This document shows positions 8,221 to 17,962 of a DNA stretch of 64,000 bases, in pieces. The notes beneath the pieces are model-generated. The model did not search any database, was not told where the DNA came from, and saw only the letters and a list, made by a program, of their open reading frames with translations. Numbering within the stretch: position 1 is the first letter of the stretch; the number at the start of each line of letters is the position of its first letter. The position numbers and the translations under genes are program-made. This DNA comes from Chloroflexota bacterium (lineage in GTDB: Bacteria > Chloroflexota > Anaerolineae > Anaerolineales > Villigracilaceae), in contig JAPLGS010000107.1 in the NCBI GenBank assembly GCA_026390015.1, positions 62,001-126,000 of the forward strand, written 5' to 3'.

Positions 8221-11200
8221 TTATGGATAAGAAAGACCATTGTGGTTTTCGGTGTGGCATGATAAGTAACACGTGCCAGATCCAACAGTATTCCCAGGCA
8301 CATAACCCGTCTGGCCATTAGTAACTATTGGCAGGCTTATATGGCTTGTGTCGAAGTTGACCAAGTGATCTTTCTCGCTGCCGTGTGTATCATGACAGTC
8401 ATAGCAGGAATACTTGTTATGTGTACTGTGTCTTGTAAACCTGGTGTCATTCGCGCTGTTCACATAGGTCTGATAAGAATGGCATTGGAAGCACAATTCA
8501 CCAGTTGAATGGGTAATATCGGCGTTGTTATCATCTGTAATGTAATCTGCCGTACCATTCAAAATGTGCAGGCGCGGAGAGCCATGCGGAGCGTTGGTTA
8601 TTGCGTTTGCATTTGCATGACAGTCTGTGCAATAAACACGGCTGGTGACCGAACAAGGGGCACCACCGCAGGAAGAGTTGGCAGCCCAGGTATTCGCCGG
8701 CCAATTAGTATTTTTACCAGCAGCCTGCACTGGGTGAAAACTTGCAGCATTGGGGCTAAATTCGAGTGCAAGGTCACGCGAATCACTTACACCCAATTTA
8801 GCCAGCCCGGTCGCGGAATAATTTGGCAAAGTGGTGTAGCTTGAATGACACTTTAAACAAAGCTGATATTCATTTGCAGATTTGTTTAGGAAGTTAAATC
8901 TTATCAACGCGCCAGCCGCATCATAAACGGGTTGAACCCCTGTTACGCCAATATTCTGAGGCTTGGTATTGGGAGCTATGCTCGTACCTGTAGAATCTCC
9001 GTGTGGCCCATGGCAATCACCGCATTCCACGTGACGATTTGCGTTGCCGAACTGTGATCCTAAAACTTCATCGGCAGTATGCGGGCCATTGGTCTGGTTA
9101 ACGTTATGTTGGAAGTAACTGGTGGCTGTATTGGAAGGGTATGTGTTGAAAGCGGTTTGAACATTTATTCCCGGGCCGCCAGTGGTGTGGCAATAGTAAC
9201 AGAATCTTTCCTCCTGGCGCATTGGGTCAATCGGGTTCGCGTCACTGACAAATTTCCAGGGTGAAAGCAAGTTCATTTTGTTCGATCCATGACCGCTGTC
9301 GTGGCAATCTAAACAGGAGCCGCGGAACGTGCTGACGAGCGTGTTATGCATCGCAGCCGACCACAATGTGCCATCTAAGGATGGCGCAAGTTTGAGGTCA
9401 CTAAAGGGAGTCTGGTTTCCAGCTTGACCGTCACCATCATGGCAGGAAATGCAGAAGTTTTCGTAATCCGCCGGGTCATCTATGGCATTGAGAGCGAAAT
9501 CAAGCGTATAAACAGTAGCGGGGACATCCGCATCTAACAGGCGGACTTTCCCAGCCATGTGCTGGCTCATTTCGTGGCAGACCTGGCAATCGCCGTCGGT
9601 GATCAGGTCACTGCCGCTGACATGGTGTGAGGCGCGGGTGAAATCTCCGCCGGTTGCGCCTACAATTTGACGGCGCAGTGTACCACGCCCAAGGTCCTGC
9701 ACTGTGGAGTGGCACGCGCGGCAACTCGCCATGAAGCCATCCCCTGTGAGGGGTAATGAATCAGCGCTGTGCTTATGGCAGCTCACACAATCTGACTGGC
9801 TATAGTTCAAAACACCATTATGATTCGCTCCACCTGAATGGCTGACCATCGGGCTACCAGGGTTGGAAGGATTTACATGGCAGGTTACACATAAACGGTT
9901 GGCTGTTGCGCTGACTCCATCGTCATATGAATTTAGGCCGGTGGTGGCTGTAAAAATAATAGGGCCGGTTGTCACGATAGGGTTGGTATTTGATGTCACC
10001 TGTACAAACGGACGTATTGAAAATAAATTAGCGCTGCCATGCGGTTCATGACATTGCGTGCATAACAACTCAAAAGGTGCCTCCACCCGCAAGCCTGCCC
10101 AATCTTTGTTCGAATGAGTGGATACGACCACATTCCCATCGCTGTGACAACTTAGACAGAATACATTGCCAGACAGCGGAGACGCGATCATCTCGGGGTT
10201 TTGGGCTGTATGCGTACGATGGCAGGCGGCGCATATATCGGTTGTAGCCGCGTAGCCGCCATGCGGATCCTGGTTCTTGGCGACGACGGTGATCGTGGCC
10301 ACATCCTGACCGGTTCCCACTGAATTCACCGCGCTGGCTGTGATGGTATGCGTACCGGCTGTTAGATTGCTGTAACCAAAACTTGACCCCGTCCCAAAAA
10401 GACCATCCTTACTTGAAGTCCATCGAATGGTGGAACTGATATCCCCATTGACGGGGATCAACGCCTGACCGGTAAATTGGATCTTGGCTCCCTGGGAAAA
10501 ACTGGAACCATCGATCGGAAATAGAATGGTCACAAGCGGCGCGGAGGCAAGGCTATTGTCGCTGGTCGCCTGGCCTGCACTCGCGGCAGCGCTGACTGCC
10601 GTATCCCCTACCGCCTGCACACGCCAGTAATAAGTTGTGTTCGGTAGTAACCCTGCGGCGTTATAGATGATGGCATTGGCCGCGGTTATATTTACCAATG
10701 AGAAATTATTGTTATCGTTGGATCGAAGAATATAAAAGGCGGTCTCGTTAACCGAGTTATCAGCCCAGTTTAAGGTCATGGATGTCGCTGCGACACCGGT
10801 AAAGTTCAAGGCAGACGGCGCGGCCACTGAAGCAGACATGCTGGCATTCCCTTCAACGACCGCATATACCTTCCAATAATTATTGGCGCTATTCAACAAG
10901 CCTGTTGCGTTAAAGATTGTGGTGTTTGCCGTGACTTGACCAAAGTAGGTATAGTTATTTCCATCGATGGAGGTGTAAATACTAAAACCGTCTTCGCCTG
11001 TGGAGTTGTCGATCCAATTCAAGGTAACAGATGATTTGGTCACATTGGACAAACTCAAATTAGCGGGTGAAGCAAGCGGAACAAAAGCGGGGGTAAAAGT
11101 ATAGATCGTATTGAGCAAAGGTTTCGCAGCTAAAGTCGTTGCATCGGTCACGGTGCTCCACGCAGGGCAGGCGGCAGAACTTTGAGCGGAGATAAAGCTG

Positions 11201-14200
11201 GTATTTGATGTACCCGTTATCCCGATGGAAGCGTTCGCTCCTAGATTCGCATTATTGGGGTAGTACATGAAATCCACCACACCGGTACTCTCGTGCAAAA
11301 CAACACGCGTACTGATACGGCTGACGCTGGCGGTATTCCACTGAAAATTCCACCATTCAAAAGTAAACGTGCGCGTTGGGACAGTGCCCGTTGTTGTATA
11401 AGAAATGGCGCTCCCTGCCGCAGCACCTCCGAGGTCATCCCATAATGGCGCAAGGATCGGACGGGCGGCTGTGTTATCGGCATTGCCTGCGCTGTTATTG
11501 AGAGCATTCAACGGCAGGGAATTTCCGCCGGGCGCGTTGAACGATAGCCAGCCATTTGAACTGACATACACATTGGTATAGCGGGTACCCATATACCAGA
11601 ATTCAAAACCGAGGGGAATGGGGATGGAAACAGCATTATCAGCCAACAGAGACGGAACGCTTGTGCCGCCCAACTGGGCGCTATAAGCAGAAGTGCCACA
11701 ACTGGGCGTATACGCATTCAGCGTTGATCCCGCCATGTCTGTCAAAATACCCACGTTTTCGCCGGAGACGGGAGTGATACCCATTCCAGGTATCGGCAGA
11801 ATCGGCCCGGCATAATTCATCGCATCGAATGCCTGGATCAAGCCATAACCAAAAAATGGATCATGTCCAGGAGCACCCAGATCGAGTGCCGAACCAAACA
11901 ATGCGGATGTCAGGTAATTTTTATCTATAAACTGCGGCTGGCTGGCCAATAAAACAGCAACCCCTGAAACATGCGCAGAAGACATGGATGTACCGGAGGC
12001 CTCTGAATATGTGCCGCCGGGGAATGTGGATCTGACCGCGCTGCCTGGCGCAGATAAACTGATATGATTCCCGTACGAAGAAGATGCCGACAGCGCCAGA
12101 CCGTTATCAACTGAACTGACCGCGATAACTCCCTTATAACCAGCCGGGTAATAAGTTGTATTGTCGCCTTTGTTACCGCTTGCGGCGACAACGATCACAT
12201 TATGCGCGAGAGCATAATCAATGGCGTTCCGTAAAATATCACCGGAGCCCGTGCCGCCAAAGCCAAGATTGATCACGCGCGCGCCCATATCAACCGCGTA
12301 CACGATCCCTTCAGCCACCTTTGCATGAGTGCCGTATCCGCTGTTATCTAAAACTTTAACAGGCAGGATGCGCGCATTTGGCGCAATGCCGGCAATGCCA
12401 ATTCCATTATTACTTTGGGCGCCGATGATGCCCGCCAGGTGCGTGCCGTGCCCCTGATCATCATTGGCGTTATTATTCCCGGCCACCATGTTCCAGCCCT
12501 GCCAATCATCCACGTACCCATTGCTGTCATCGTCAACGCCATTGGTGCTTTTATCCGCGCCGTTTGCATCCAATCCGATTTCAGCAGGATTTCGCCAAAT
12601 GGCACTGGCCAGATCGGGATGGGTCACGTCCACGCCGGTGTCAATAACCGCAACCAATACCTGCGGCATGTTTGGGAACGCATCCCAAGCTCGAGGCGCT
12701 TGAATGGCAGTCAGGTTGGTTTGAGCAGAAAACTCGGGGTCATCCGGTGTGCCCGCCAGAGTTACCAAATAATTGGGGTCAGCGAATTCAACAGTGCTGG
12801 TATTTTGTAACGCAGCCAAAACAGAATCAAGTTGTGACGCATCAACATTTACGATCAGGCTTTCGAGAGAACCGATCGGAGTGCTATCGGTTGTTAAGTT
12901 GATACCAAGGCTTTCGATGACTTGAACGGCTTCTTCACGATTTTGCGGATCGATCTTAACCACAATTTGATTCTCGACATGGGCAGATTCCAACTGTTGA
13001 GAGATGCTCAGTTCTGTCAAAGCCGCATCAGGCGTCGGGCTGGCTGATGCGCCAGCTTCCGTCGCAGGCGCCAAAGGTGGTAATCCATAGAGTACGCGCT
13101 GGGCAGATTCGACTTGATCCACAGGCGGCAAGACAACGCTATTTCCAGTGGTGATAATATGTTCAACATAATCAACCGCGCTTTCGCAGCCCGCCTGGAA
13201 ATTCTTTGAAATAAATTTCCAGCGCAGTGGTTTTCTTTCTTTTAGTGTGGCGCGCATGGCGCTGCTGGTACAACCGGGGCCGGCGTGATAATTTGCCGCT
13301 GAGAGTTTCCAGACCTCCTGCCATTCCATCTGGCTGACAGCCGCCTTGCCCGTTAGATTTTTGGCGATCTGATCGATCTGATGAAAATTTGCCTTGAGCG
13401 CCGCGGCAAACACAGGGATGCTTTTTTCAGTGACTTCAAGATCGATCCTGTTGGGGCAATTGGCGCAGTCAGCGCGCACTTCGATCAAAGTGGAGCCGCG
13501 TAAATAGGCGCGCTCAGAAGAAGAGATGCTCAGGTAATCTTTTTTACAGTTTTTATTATCCAGTTTATTCTGGCATATTTTTTTGAAGTAAAGGTTGTTC
13601 CACATCAAAAGGGTATCAGATCCATTTTCAGTAAGTTGACCAATACCATATTCAGGCGGAACATGCGTCGACGCCTGCGGCCACATCTGGCTTTCCTGGA
13701 TCAGCAAATTCTTAAACATATAAACAGGGATATTTTCTTCCACTGCCGCATTGAAGATGGCATCATCATAACGATTTTGCCAGATGAAAACATAAGGCTG
13801 CGCCGCGGTCATTCCGCATGGGCTGGCATACCCGTTTGGAAGTAAGGAGCTGCCATTACACGCGCTGACATCCACATAGCCGGCGGCGATCAATTTGCCG
13901 GCAAGGTACGTCAACGGCAGATTCATTTGCAGGTCCGCAGCAGTGTCTGGAATGTCTAGCCACGAATAGTCTGAGGTTAGTGTATTCGCAGTTGGAAGAA
14001 TCGTATTTAATGGAGTGGCTGTTGGAACTATTTTGGAAAGACTGTATTCACCATTCTGCCAGGCTATAAATAACTCATTTCCACAAGATTGTAAAATCTC
14101 GTCTGAAACAGGCTCGCCATCATGGGTTACATTAATGGTGCAGGCAGTCTGGGCGGTAATCTTATGAATCAGATTCCATTGCGTGAGGGCATAAACAGAA

Positions 14201-14316
14201 GCGCCTGCTTGAGTATAACTACTGAATAATAAGCCCAATCCCAGGATAACAAATATAGCTGTCCTGGAAACAGACTTGCAGATCTTTAATGTTTTCCTAA
14301 TTAATAAATGGAACAC
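8221..14316 (-). CDS. Giant secreted fusion: lytic-transglycosylase-like, subtilisin protease and 16-heme cytochrome
   Basis: A 2031-residue protein. Order: signal peptide (about 1-42); lysozyme/SLT-like domain (about 195-400, candidate catalytic Glu208 in LLIQESQMWPQAS and the motif YGIGQLTENG); I9-type propeptide (about 447-520); S8 subtilisin domain (about 540-805) with the triad Asp559 (VAVIDTGVD), His623 (GHGTHLAG), Ser777 (GTSMSSAHV) and oxyanion Asn715; beta-sandwich region with GFEFWYMGTRY (about 860-1070); two FN3 domains (about 1085-1250); an Ig-like domain (about 1255-1345); then 15 CXXCH motifs and a final CX3CH (CYLSCH, Cys2016) from residue 1362 on. All catalytic residues look intact. 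It is last in a run of minus-strand cytochrome genes. Inferred role: a wall-spanning or surface electron carrier that remodels peptidoglycan and may be cleaved by its own protease. I know of no characterised protein with this architecture. Confidence 0.92.
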   Translation of the reverse strand: MFHLLIRKTLKICKSVSRTAIFVILGLGLLFSSYTQAGASVYALTQWNLIHKITAQTACTINVTHDGEPVSDEILQSCGNELFIAWQNGEYSLSKIVPTATPLNTILPTANTLTSDYSWLDIPDTAADLQMNLPLTYLAGKLIAAGYVDVSACNGSSLLPNGYASPCGMTAAQPYVFIWQNRYDDAIFNAAVEENIPVYMFKNLLIQESQMWPQASTHVPPEYGIGQLTENGSDTLLMWNNLYFKKICQNKLDNKNCKKDYLSISSSERAYLRGSTLIEVRADCANCPNRIDLEVTEKSIPVFAAALKANFHQIDQIAKNLTGKAAVSQMEWQEVWKLSAANYHAGPGCTSSAMRATLKERKPLRWKFISKNFQAGCESAVDYVEHIITTGNSVVLPPVDQVESAQRVLYGLPPLAPATEAGASASPTPDAALTELSISQQLESAHVENQIVVKIDPQNREEAVQVIESLGINLTTDSTPIGSLESLIVNVDASQLDSVLAALQNTSTVEFADPNYLVTLAGTPDDPEFSAQTNLTAIQAPRAWDAFPNMPQVLVAVIDTGVDVTHPDLASAIWRNPAEIGLDANGADKSTNGVDDDSNGYVDDWQGWNMVAGNNNANDDQGHGTHLAGIIGAQSNNGIGIAGIAPNARILPVKVLDNSGYGTHAKVAEGIVYAVDMGARVINLGFGGTGSGDILRNAIDYALAHNVIVVAASGNKGDNTTYYPAGYKGVIAVSSVDNGLALSASSSYGNHISLSAPGSAVRSTFPGGTYSEASGTSMSSAHVSGVAVLLASQPQFIDKNYLTSALFGSALDLGAPGHDPFFGYGLIQAFDAMNYAGPILPIPGMGITPVSGENVGILTDMAGSTLNAYTPSCGTSAYSAQLGGTSVPSLLADNAVSIPIPLGFEFWYMGTRYTNVYVSSNGWLSFNAPGGNSLPLNALNNSAGNADNTAARPILAPLWDDLGGAAAGSAISYTTTGTVPTRTFTFEWWNFQWNTASVSRISTRVVLHESTGVVDFMYYPNNANLGANASIGITGTSNTSFISAQSSAACPAWSTVTDATTLAAKPLLNTIYTFTPAFVPLASPANLSLSNVTKSSVTLNWIDNSTGEDGFSIYTSIDGNNYTYFGQVTANTTIFNATGLLNSANNYWKVYAVVEGNASMSASVAAPSALNFTGVAATSMTLNWADNSVNETAFYILRSNDNNNFSLVNITAANAIIYNAAGLLPNTTYYWRVQAVGDTAVSAAASAGQATSDNSLASAPLVTILFPIDGSSFSQGAKIQFTGQALIPVNGDISSTIRWTSSKDGLFGTGSSFGYSNLTAGTHTITASAVNSVGTGQDVATITVVAKNQDPHGGYAATTDICAACHRTHTAQNPEMIASPLSGNVFCLSCHSDGNVVVSTHSNKDWAGLRVEAPFELLCTQCHEPHGSANLFSIRPFVQVTSNTNPIVTTGPIIFTATTGLNSYDDGVSATANRLCVTCHVNPSNPGSPMVSHSGGANHNGVLNYSQSDCVSCHKHSADSLPLTGDGFMASCRACHSTVQDLGRGTLRRQIVGATGGDFTRASHHVSGSDLITDGDCQVCHEMSQHMAGKVRLLDADVPATVYTLDFALNAIDDPADYENFCISCHDGDGQAGNQTPFSDLKLAPSLDGTLWSAAMHNTLVSTFRGSCLDCHDSGHGSNKMNLLSPWKFVSDANPIDPMRQEERFCYYCHTTGGPGINVQTAFNTYPSNTATSYFQHNVNQTNGPHTADEVLGSQFGNANRHVECGDCHGPHGDSTGTSIAPNTKPQNIGVTGVQPVYDAAGALIRFNFLNKSANEYQLCLKCHSSYTTLPNYSATGLAKLGVSDSRDLALEFSPNAASFHPVQAAGKNTNWPANTWAANSSCGGAPCSVTSRVYCTDCHANANAITNAPHGSPRLHILNGTADYITDDNNADITHSTGELCFQCHSYQTYVNSANDTRFTRHSTHNKYSCYDCHDTHGSEKDHLVNFDTSHISLPIVTNGQTGYVPGNTVGSGTCYLSCHTENHNGLSYP

Positions 14317-14413
14317 TTTCCAACCTCCACCATAAAAGCACCAATAATATCCAGCAGAATAACTTTGATGATTCTAAATTCGTCAGAATACTTTACTCTT
14401 AAAAGCACCAATT

Positions 14414-14992
14414 TCATTTTTGATTCGATCCCAATTCAAATTCATTAAGCAGTTCATGGAGGTGATCTATTTTCGCGCGGATCTCGGACAGATCTGTTAA
14501 TTCTGGATGTTTTTCTGAGAATCTTGAAATACTCTGCCATATTTCAATCTCAGTGTTTTTAATATTGTTCATCCGCAGGTTTAATCCAGCCAGCATTTCG
14601 GAGCCGATCTCTTCCAGTTCTTTCAACTCATCATTGTTTCGGAATTTAACCGTTCCATTGAGTTTTCCACGGGCAACATCCTTCAGTACCATACCAAGGC
14701 GATATGCAGGCCCGGCAATTCGATGAGTGTAGTAGAGCAGGAAGACCGAGCAAACCGCCAGCCCAAGCAGGTTGATACCCACCAAGATCGGAAGCAATAA
14801 TTCCATTGTGTTCTTTATGCGCAGATGTGCTTGAAAATAAGCCATTGTGAGATCACGGTTGGCAAAAATATAGAATAATATTCCTGAAAAGACCAACAAA
14901 ATACAAAAAATAAATTCCAATCCCATAAGCAGGCGCGGCTGGGAGGTGTTCAAGAGAAAATACCGGTGGCGTTTATAGGGTTTTTGATTCAT
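14414..14992 (-). CDS. Two-TM membrane protein with HAMP-like domain
   Basis: 192 residues. Two TM helices (about 22-45 and 66-88) flank a short extracytoplasmic loop. A HAMP-like linker follows (HRIAGPAYRLGMVLKDVARG...FRNNDELKELEEIGSEML, about 90-140), then a coiled C-terminal tail without kinase, cyclase or methyl-accepting modules. Short TM-HAMP proteins of this type often sit beside multiheme cytochrome genes. Here it lies 7 bp from the pentaheme lipoprotein gene and just before the giant gene, so the three probably share a transcript. Role unknown; it may sense or assemble the complex. Confidence 0.75.
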   Translation of the reverse strand: MNQKPYKRHRYFLLNTSQPRLLMGLEFIFCILLVFSGILFYIFANRDLTMAYFQAHLRIKNTMELLLPILVGINLLGLAVCSVFLLYYTHRIAGPAYRLGMVLKDVARGKLNGTVKFRNNDELKELEEIGSEMLAGLNLRMNNIKNTEIEIWQSISRFSEKHPELTDLSEIRAKIDHLHELLNEFELGSNQK

Positions 14993-14999
14993 AATGCGC

Positions 15000-15506
15000 T
15001 CATTTCAAAAATTCTTTATGGCAGGAGACGCACAATGCTCCATCACCTGATTTTGTAAGCAGGTACTCATATGGGGCAGTGTGGCTTCTATGACAGGTGC
15101 TGGTGCAGGTCATCATCTGGCTGGTATTGGGATCAATAATTCCGTCTCCGACGGGATGTGTGTTTCCCAATGCTTCTGTTGTATGGCACTCGTAGCAAAG
15201 ATCAATTTCGCTTTGCAAAGACAGCCGTTGGACGGGATCTGTGTGATATTGCTTATGACAATCAAGACATAATCCATTCGCATATGGGGCGTGCTTGAAC
15301 ACTTCTTCCGCAGATCTCAATTCTTGATGACAACCGCTTTCAAAACACGGATTGACCGTTTGGGAAATTACAGAATCAGTTGTAACTGAGTCAACATCTG
15401 CGGGCAGTATTTGGGCTGCCGTACAAGCCGTCAGGACGAGGAGCGGTCCCAGGGTCAGAATACGCAATACGAAGATGTAGATGGTTTTATTCACCGCGCA
15501 TTCCAT
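15000..15506 (-). CDS. Pentaheme c-type cytochrome lipoprotein
   Basis: 168 residues. The N-terminus is a lipoprotein signal with lipobox LTAC. Five heme-attachment motifs follow: CFESGCH (Cx4CH), CLDCH, CYECH, CTSTCH (Cx3CH) and CVSCH. Two of the five are non-standard spacings. The Cx4CH and Cx3CH motifs keep the final CH and lie at regular distance from the others, so they are probably real heme sites. The protein should sit on the outer face of the membrane and could pass electrons between the quinol oxidase side and the secreted cytochromes. The ATG at 15506 has no clear ribosome site; a GTG four codons in is an alternative. Confidence 0.82.
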   Translation of the reverse strand: MECAVNKTIYIFVLRILTLGPLLVLTACTAAQILPADVDSVTTDSVISQTVNPCFESGCHQELRSAEEVFKHAPYANGLCLDCHKQYHTDPVQRLSLQSEIDLCYECHTTEALGNTHPVGDGIIDPNTSQMMTCTSTCHRSHTAPYEYLLTKSGDGALCVSCHKEFLK

Positions 15507-15554
15507 TCAATAATATGTACCATTGGTCTCTTGTCATTGGTTATGATGATGGAC

Positions 15555-15608
15555 AATTAGGTAAGGCAGGGCGGGATCGTCAATCCATGGCTGCTGCCTT
15601 ACCTAATT
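15555..15608. repeat. 15-bp perfect inverted repeat between cytochrome genes
   Basis: The arm AATTAGGTAAGGCAG (15555-15569) and its complement (15594-15608) enclose a 24-nt loop. It lies 11 bp beyond the stop of the hexaheme gene and upstream of the pentaheme gene. No U-run follows on either strand, so it is more likely an mRNA processing or stability hairpin, or a weak terminator, within the cytochrome transcript. Confidence 0.7.
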
Positions 15609-15619
15609 ATCACTATTTC

Positions 15620-16573
15620 TTACTTCTGATGACAGACTTCGCAGGTGGCGCGGTTTGTGAGGCGCAGGAGTGCGCTATCAGTCGCGGAAGTATTGCCAGG
15701 TAAAGCACCAGAGTTTGCATGACCCGTCATCACTGCGGAAGATCCGTGCGGAAGATGGCAGGTCTGGCAGACGACAGCATTCGCTGTCCCGGTCTGAGCG
15801 AGAGGCAATTTGAGTCCGCCAAAACCAACAATTTCAGGGTTGACATTGGTACCGCCAGGGCCGGTGTAGCTATAGGACATATCAACGCGGTGGGTATAAC
15901 CACCCGTGGCAACCATTGCGAGGGCAGAGCCTGAACCGGCAGTTGTCTGATGGTAGGAGCTATGGCAGGCAGCGCAAACAGCGCTTTGACCAGCGCCCCA
16001 TTGCTCGGTATCGTAGGATTTGGTCGCACCTTCATCTACTTGGGCAACATTCACAGCCACGCCGTTCACGAAGGCATTGATAATACGGTAGTTGGGTGAT
16101 CCGTGTGGATCGTGGCAGGAGGCGCAGTTCATGTTACCGCCAGCCAGGTTGGCTGTAAGACCACGGTTGACACCATTACCCCAGGCCGCCGCTGTAGTTT
16201 CCTGTACGGCATGATTGGAGGTTGTGGCAACTCCTTTGTAGAAGTTGAAGCCGCCGGCCAGCAGAGGGGCATTGATTAATGTGTTGGCATCGCCGGTTGT
16301 ATCGGTTGGATTTCGGCCTTCCAGCCAGACACCATCGATAACATTGGAATCCGCGCCAGTGCCGGTGGTTCCATGACAGGTTGTGCATAGTGCGTAAGTG
16401 CTGTTGAGGATTAACAGGTTCGGGCCGGTGGCTGTGTGGGTACGATGACAACCGGCGCAAGCGTCGGTTGTGGGTGTAAAACCACCATGCGGGCCGCCAT
16501 TGGCAGAAGCCATTGTTGTTAAGGTCAGGGCAGAAACAAGGGCTACTGCCAAAACGATTAAGAATTTTTTCAT
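15620..16573 (-). CDS. Secreted hexaheme c-type cytochrome
   Basis: 317 residues after choosing the ATG at 16573, which has AGGAGA 7 bp upstream and opens a clear signal peptide (MKKFLIVLAVALVSALTLT, cleavage near ASANGG). Six CXXCH motifs: CAGCH, CTTCH, CASCH, CAACH, CQTCH and CEVCH. The N-terminal block PHGGFTPTTDACAGCHRTH is nearly the same as the start of the heme region in the giant fusion protein (PHGGYAATTDICAACHRTH). Long low-complexity loops separate the hemes. It has its own 169-bp upstream gap and a hairpin behind it, so it may be transcribed separately and strongly. Likely an extracytoplasmic electron carrier. Confidence 0.88.
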   Translation of the reverse strand: MKKFLIVLAVALVSALTLTTMASANGGPHGGFTPTTDACAGCHRTHTATGPNLLILNSTYALCTTCHGTTGTGADSNVIDGVWLEGRNPTDTTGDANTLINAPLLAGGFNFYKGVATTSNHAVQETTAAAWGNGVNRGLTANLAGGNMNCASCHDPHGSPNYRIINAFVNGVAVNVAQVDEGATKSYDTEQWGAGQSAVCAACHSSYHQTTAGSGSALAMVATGGYTHRVDMSYSYTGPGGTNVNPEIVGFGGLKLPLAQTGTANAVVCQTCHLPHGSSAVMTGHANSGALPGNTSATDSALLRLTNRATCEVCHQK

Positions 16574-16742
16574 TAGACATTCTCCTAAATTCATGATTTG
16601 CATATTGCACTTAATATAGGTATACAACATGCACAGATTGCGCAAACTATGTTGACGAGGAACCTCCTTACAAAAGAAAATTCGAATTGTTGTTGATTAA
16701 GCAATGTGAGCAATAGCCTGCCCGCACTGCCGTATGCAATCG

Positions 16743-17960
16743 TTAATAAGACCAAACCTGAACGCGGTTATTCTCGCGATCTACGATATAAATAATATTG
16801 GTACCGAACAACACTACATCATTCGGATAATTGAATTGCCCGTCATCCACGCCCAGATCACCAAAGGCATATAGGAATTCCGGTTGATCGCCGGAGACGC
16901 CATAGACCTTTACATTCTGCCCAACAGCATCCACAATAAAAAGACGATTCCTGTCGTCCAAATATGCGCCGCGCGGCAAGCTGACTGCGCCTTCGCCGGT
17001 GCCGCTGCCAAAAAAATATTGGAATTTTTGTGTAGCATCCCAAACGGAGATGCGGGCATTGTTTCCATCAATTGAATAATATCGGCCTCTGGAATCCACC
17101 AAAGCATCATTGGGATAGAGGAACTGTCCATCGCCTTCGCCATAAGAGCCAAAGGTGGTGAATGTTGGAGAAAAATCTGTCCAGTTTTCCGTGCTGGTTA
17201 CAGAAGCGGGAAATTCAATGATGCTGCTTTTCTCACTGACCACGTTGGTAACCAGCATCCTGCCATCCGCAGTAATAGTAAGCCCCAAAGGTGACCAGCC
17301 ATCGTGTTTGGGAACCGGGAGAGAAACCCAGTCCGTTGCCCCGGCAGGCTGATACCAGGCGCCCTCTTGAAAAATATTGTAGAGATATTTTGTGCCTTGC
17401 GGCAAACCGCCCAACTGACTGGAGATATAGGCACTGAGGGTTAAGTTTGGAGCGATGATGGTGTCGAGATACTCACCATCGCCGGTATAGATAAAGATGG
17501 CATGTTGAAGACGATCTGTCACATACACACGCCCGCTGGCATCTACTGCAAGATAAACAGGAGAACGTTCACCGGGGCTGGTGTTGGGCGGCATAAATTC
17601 CTTGAGCAGTCTTCCGCTATCCGCTTCGATGATCTTAATCAGGCGGTCTCCGCCGGTTTCAGCGACATACAACTTCTTTCCATCCGGCGAAACCGCCGCC
17701 CCCACCGGCAAGTTGACGCCATAAACCGAATATAAATAATGCGGAGGATAATTGATCTCCACCGGCAGTGACATCAACTCAGGCAATGGAGCTGGTTTAA
17801 ATAAATAGCGCAAAAATAATACGGCGCAGAAACAGCTTAAGAACAGGAGCAGGAGTAAAAGCAACAGCAACCGGCGGCGGCGTTTTTCTTCCTTTTCAGG
17901 TTCTTCCACAGAATGTTCAAGAGCGATATCTTCAGACTCAGGAATGGAATTTGTAGTCAT
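16743..17960 (-). CDS. Membrane-anchored NHL-repeat beta-propeller protein
   Basis: 405 residues. A charged cytoplasmic tail (about 1-30, ending in EEKRRRR) and one TM helix (about 31-52) precede a beta-propeller of NHL-type blades. Typical blade pieces are VGAAVSPDGKKLYVAETG, VYLAVDASGRVYVTDRL, DGQFLYPNDALVDSRGRYY and NYPNDVVLFGTNIIYIVDR. NHL propellers are protein-interaction platforms and no active-site residues are evident. It starts 2 bp after the TPR gene, so the two are surely co-transcribed. The propeller faces outside and may hold the multiheme proteins together or take part in their maturation (inference). Confidence 0.82.
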   Translation of the reverse strand: MTTNSIPESEDIALEHSVEEPEKEEKRRRRLLLLLLLLLFLSCFCAVLFLRYLFKPAPLPELMSLPVEINYPPHYLYSVYGVNLPVGAAVSPDGKKLYVAETGGDRLIKIIEADSGRLLKEFMPPNTSPGERSPVYLAVDASGRVYVTDRLQHAIFIYTGDGEYLDTIIAPNLTLSAYISSQLGGLPQGTKYLYNIFQEGAWYQPAGATDWVSLPVPKHDGWSPLGLTITADGRMLVTNVVSEKSSIIEFPASVTSTENWTDFSPTFTTFGSYGEGDGQFLYPNDALVDSRGRYYSIDGNNARISVWDATQKFQYFFGSGTGEGAVSLPRGAYLDDRNRLFIVDAVGQNVKVYGVSGDQPEFLYAFGDLGVDDGQFNYPNDVVLFGTNIIYIVDRENNRVQVWSY

Positions 17961-17962
17961 AA

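Noticed and set aside
12415-12810. Plus-strand frames inside the giant gene
   Set aside because: The protease triad and continuous domain structure are on the minus strand; these are shadows.
8221-14316. Giant gene as two genes wrongly read as one
   Set aside because: The frame is open for 2031 codons with linker domains (FN3, Ig-like) bridging protease and hemes and no internal start with a ribosome site noticed; reads would still be needed to exclude an assembly error.
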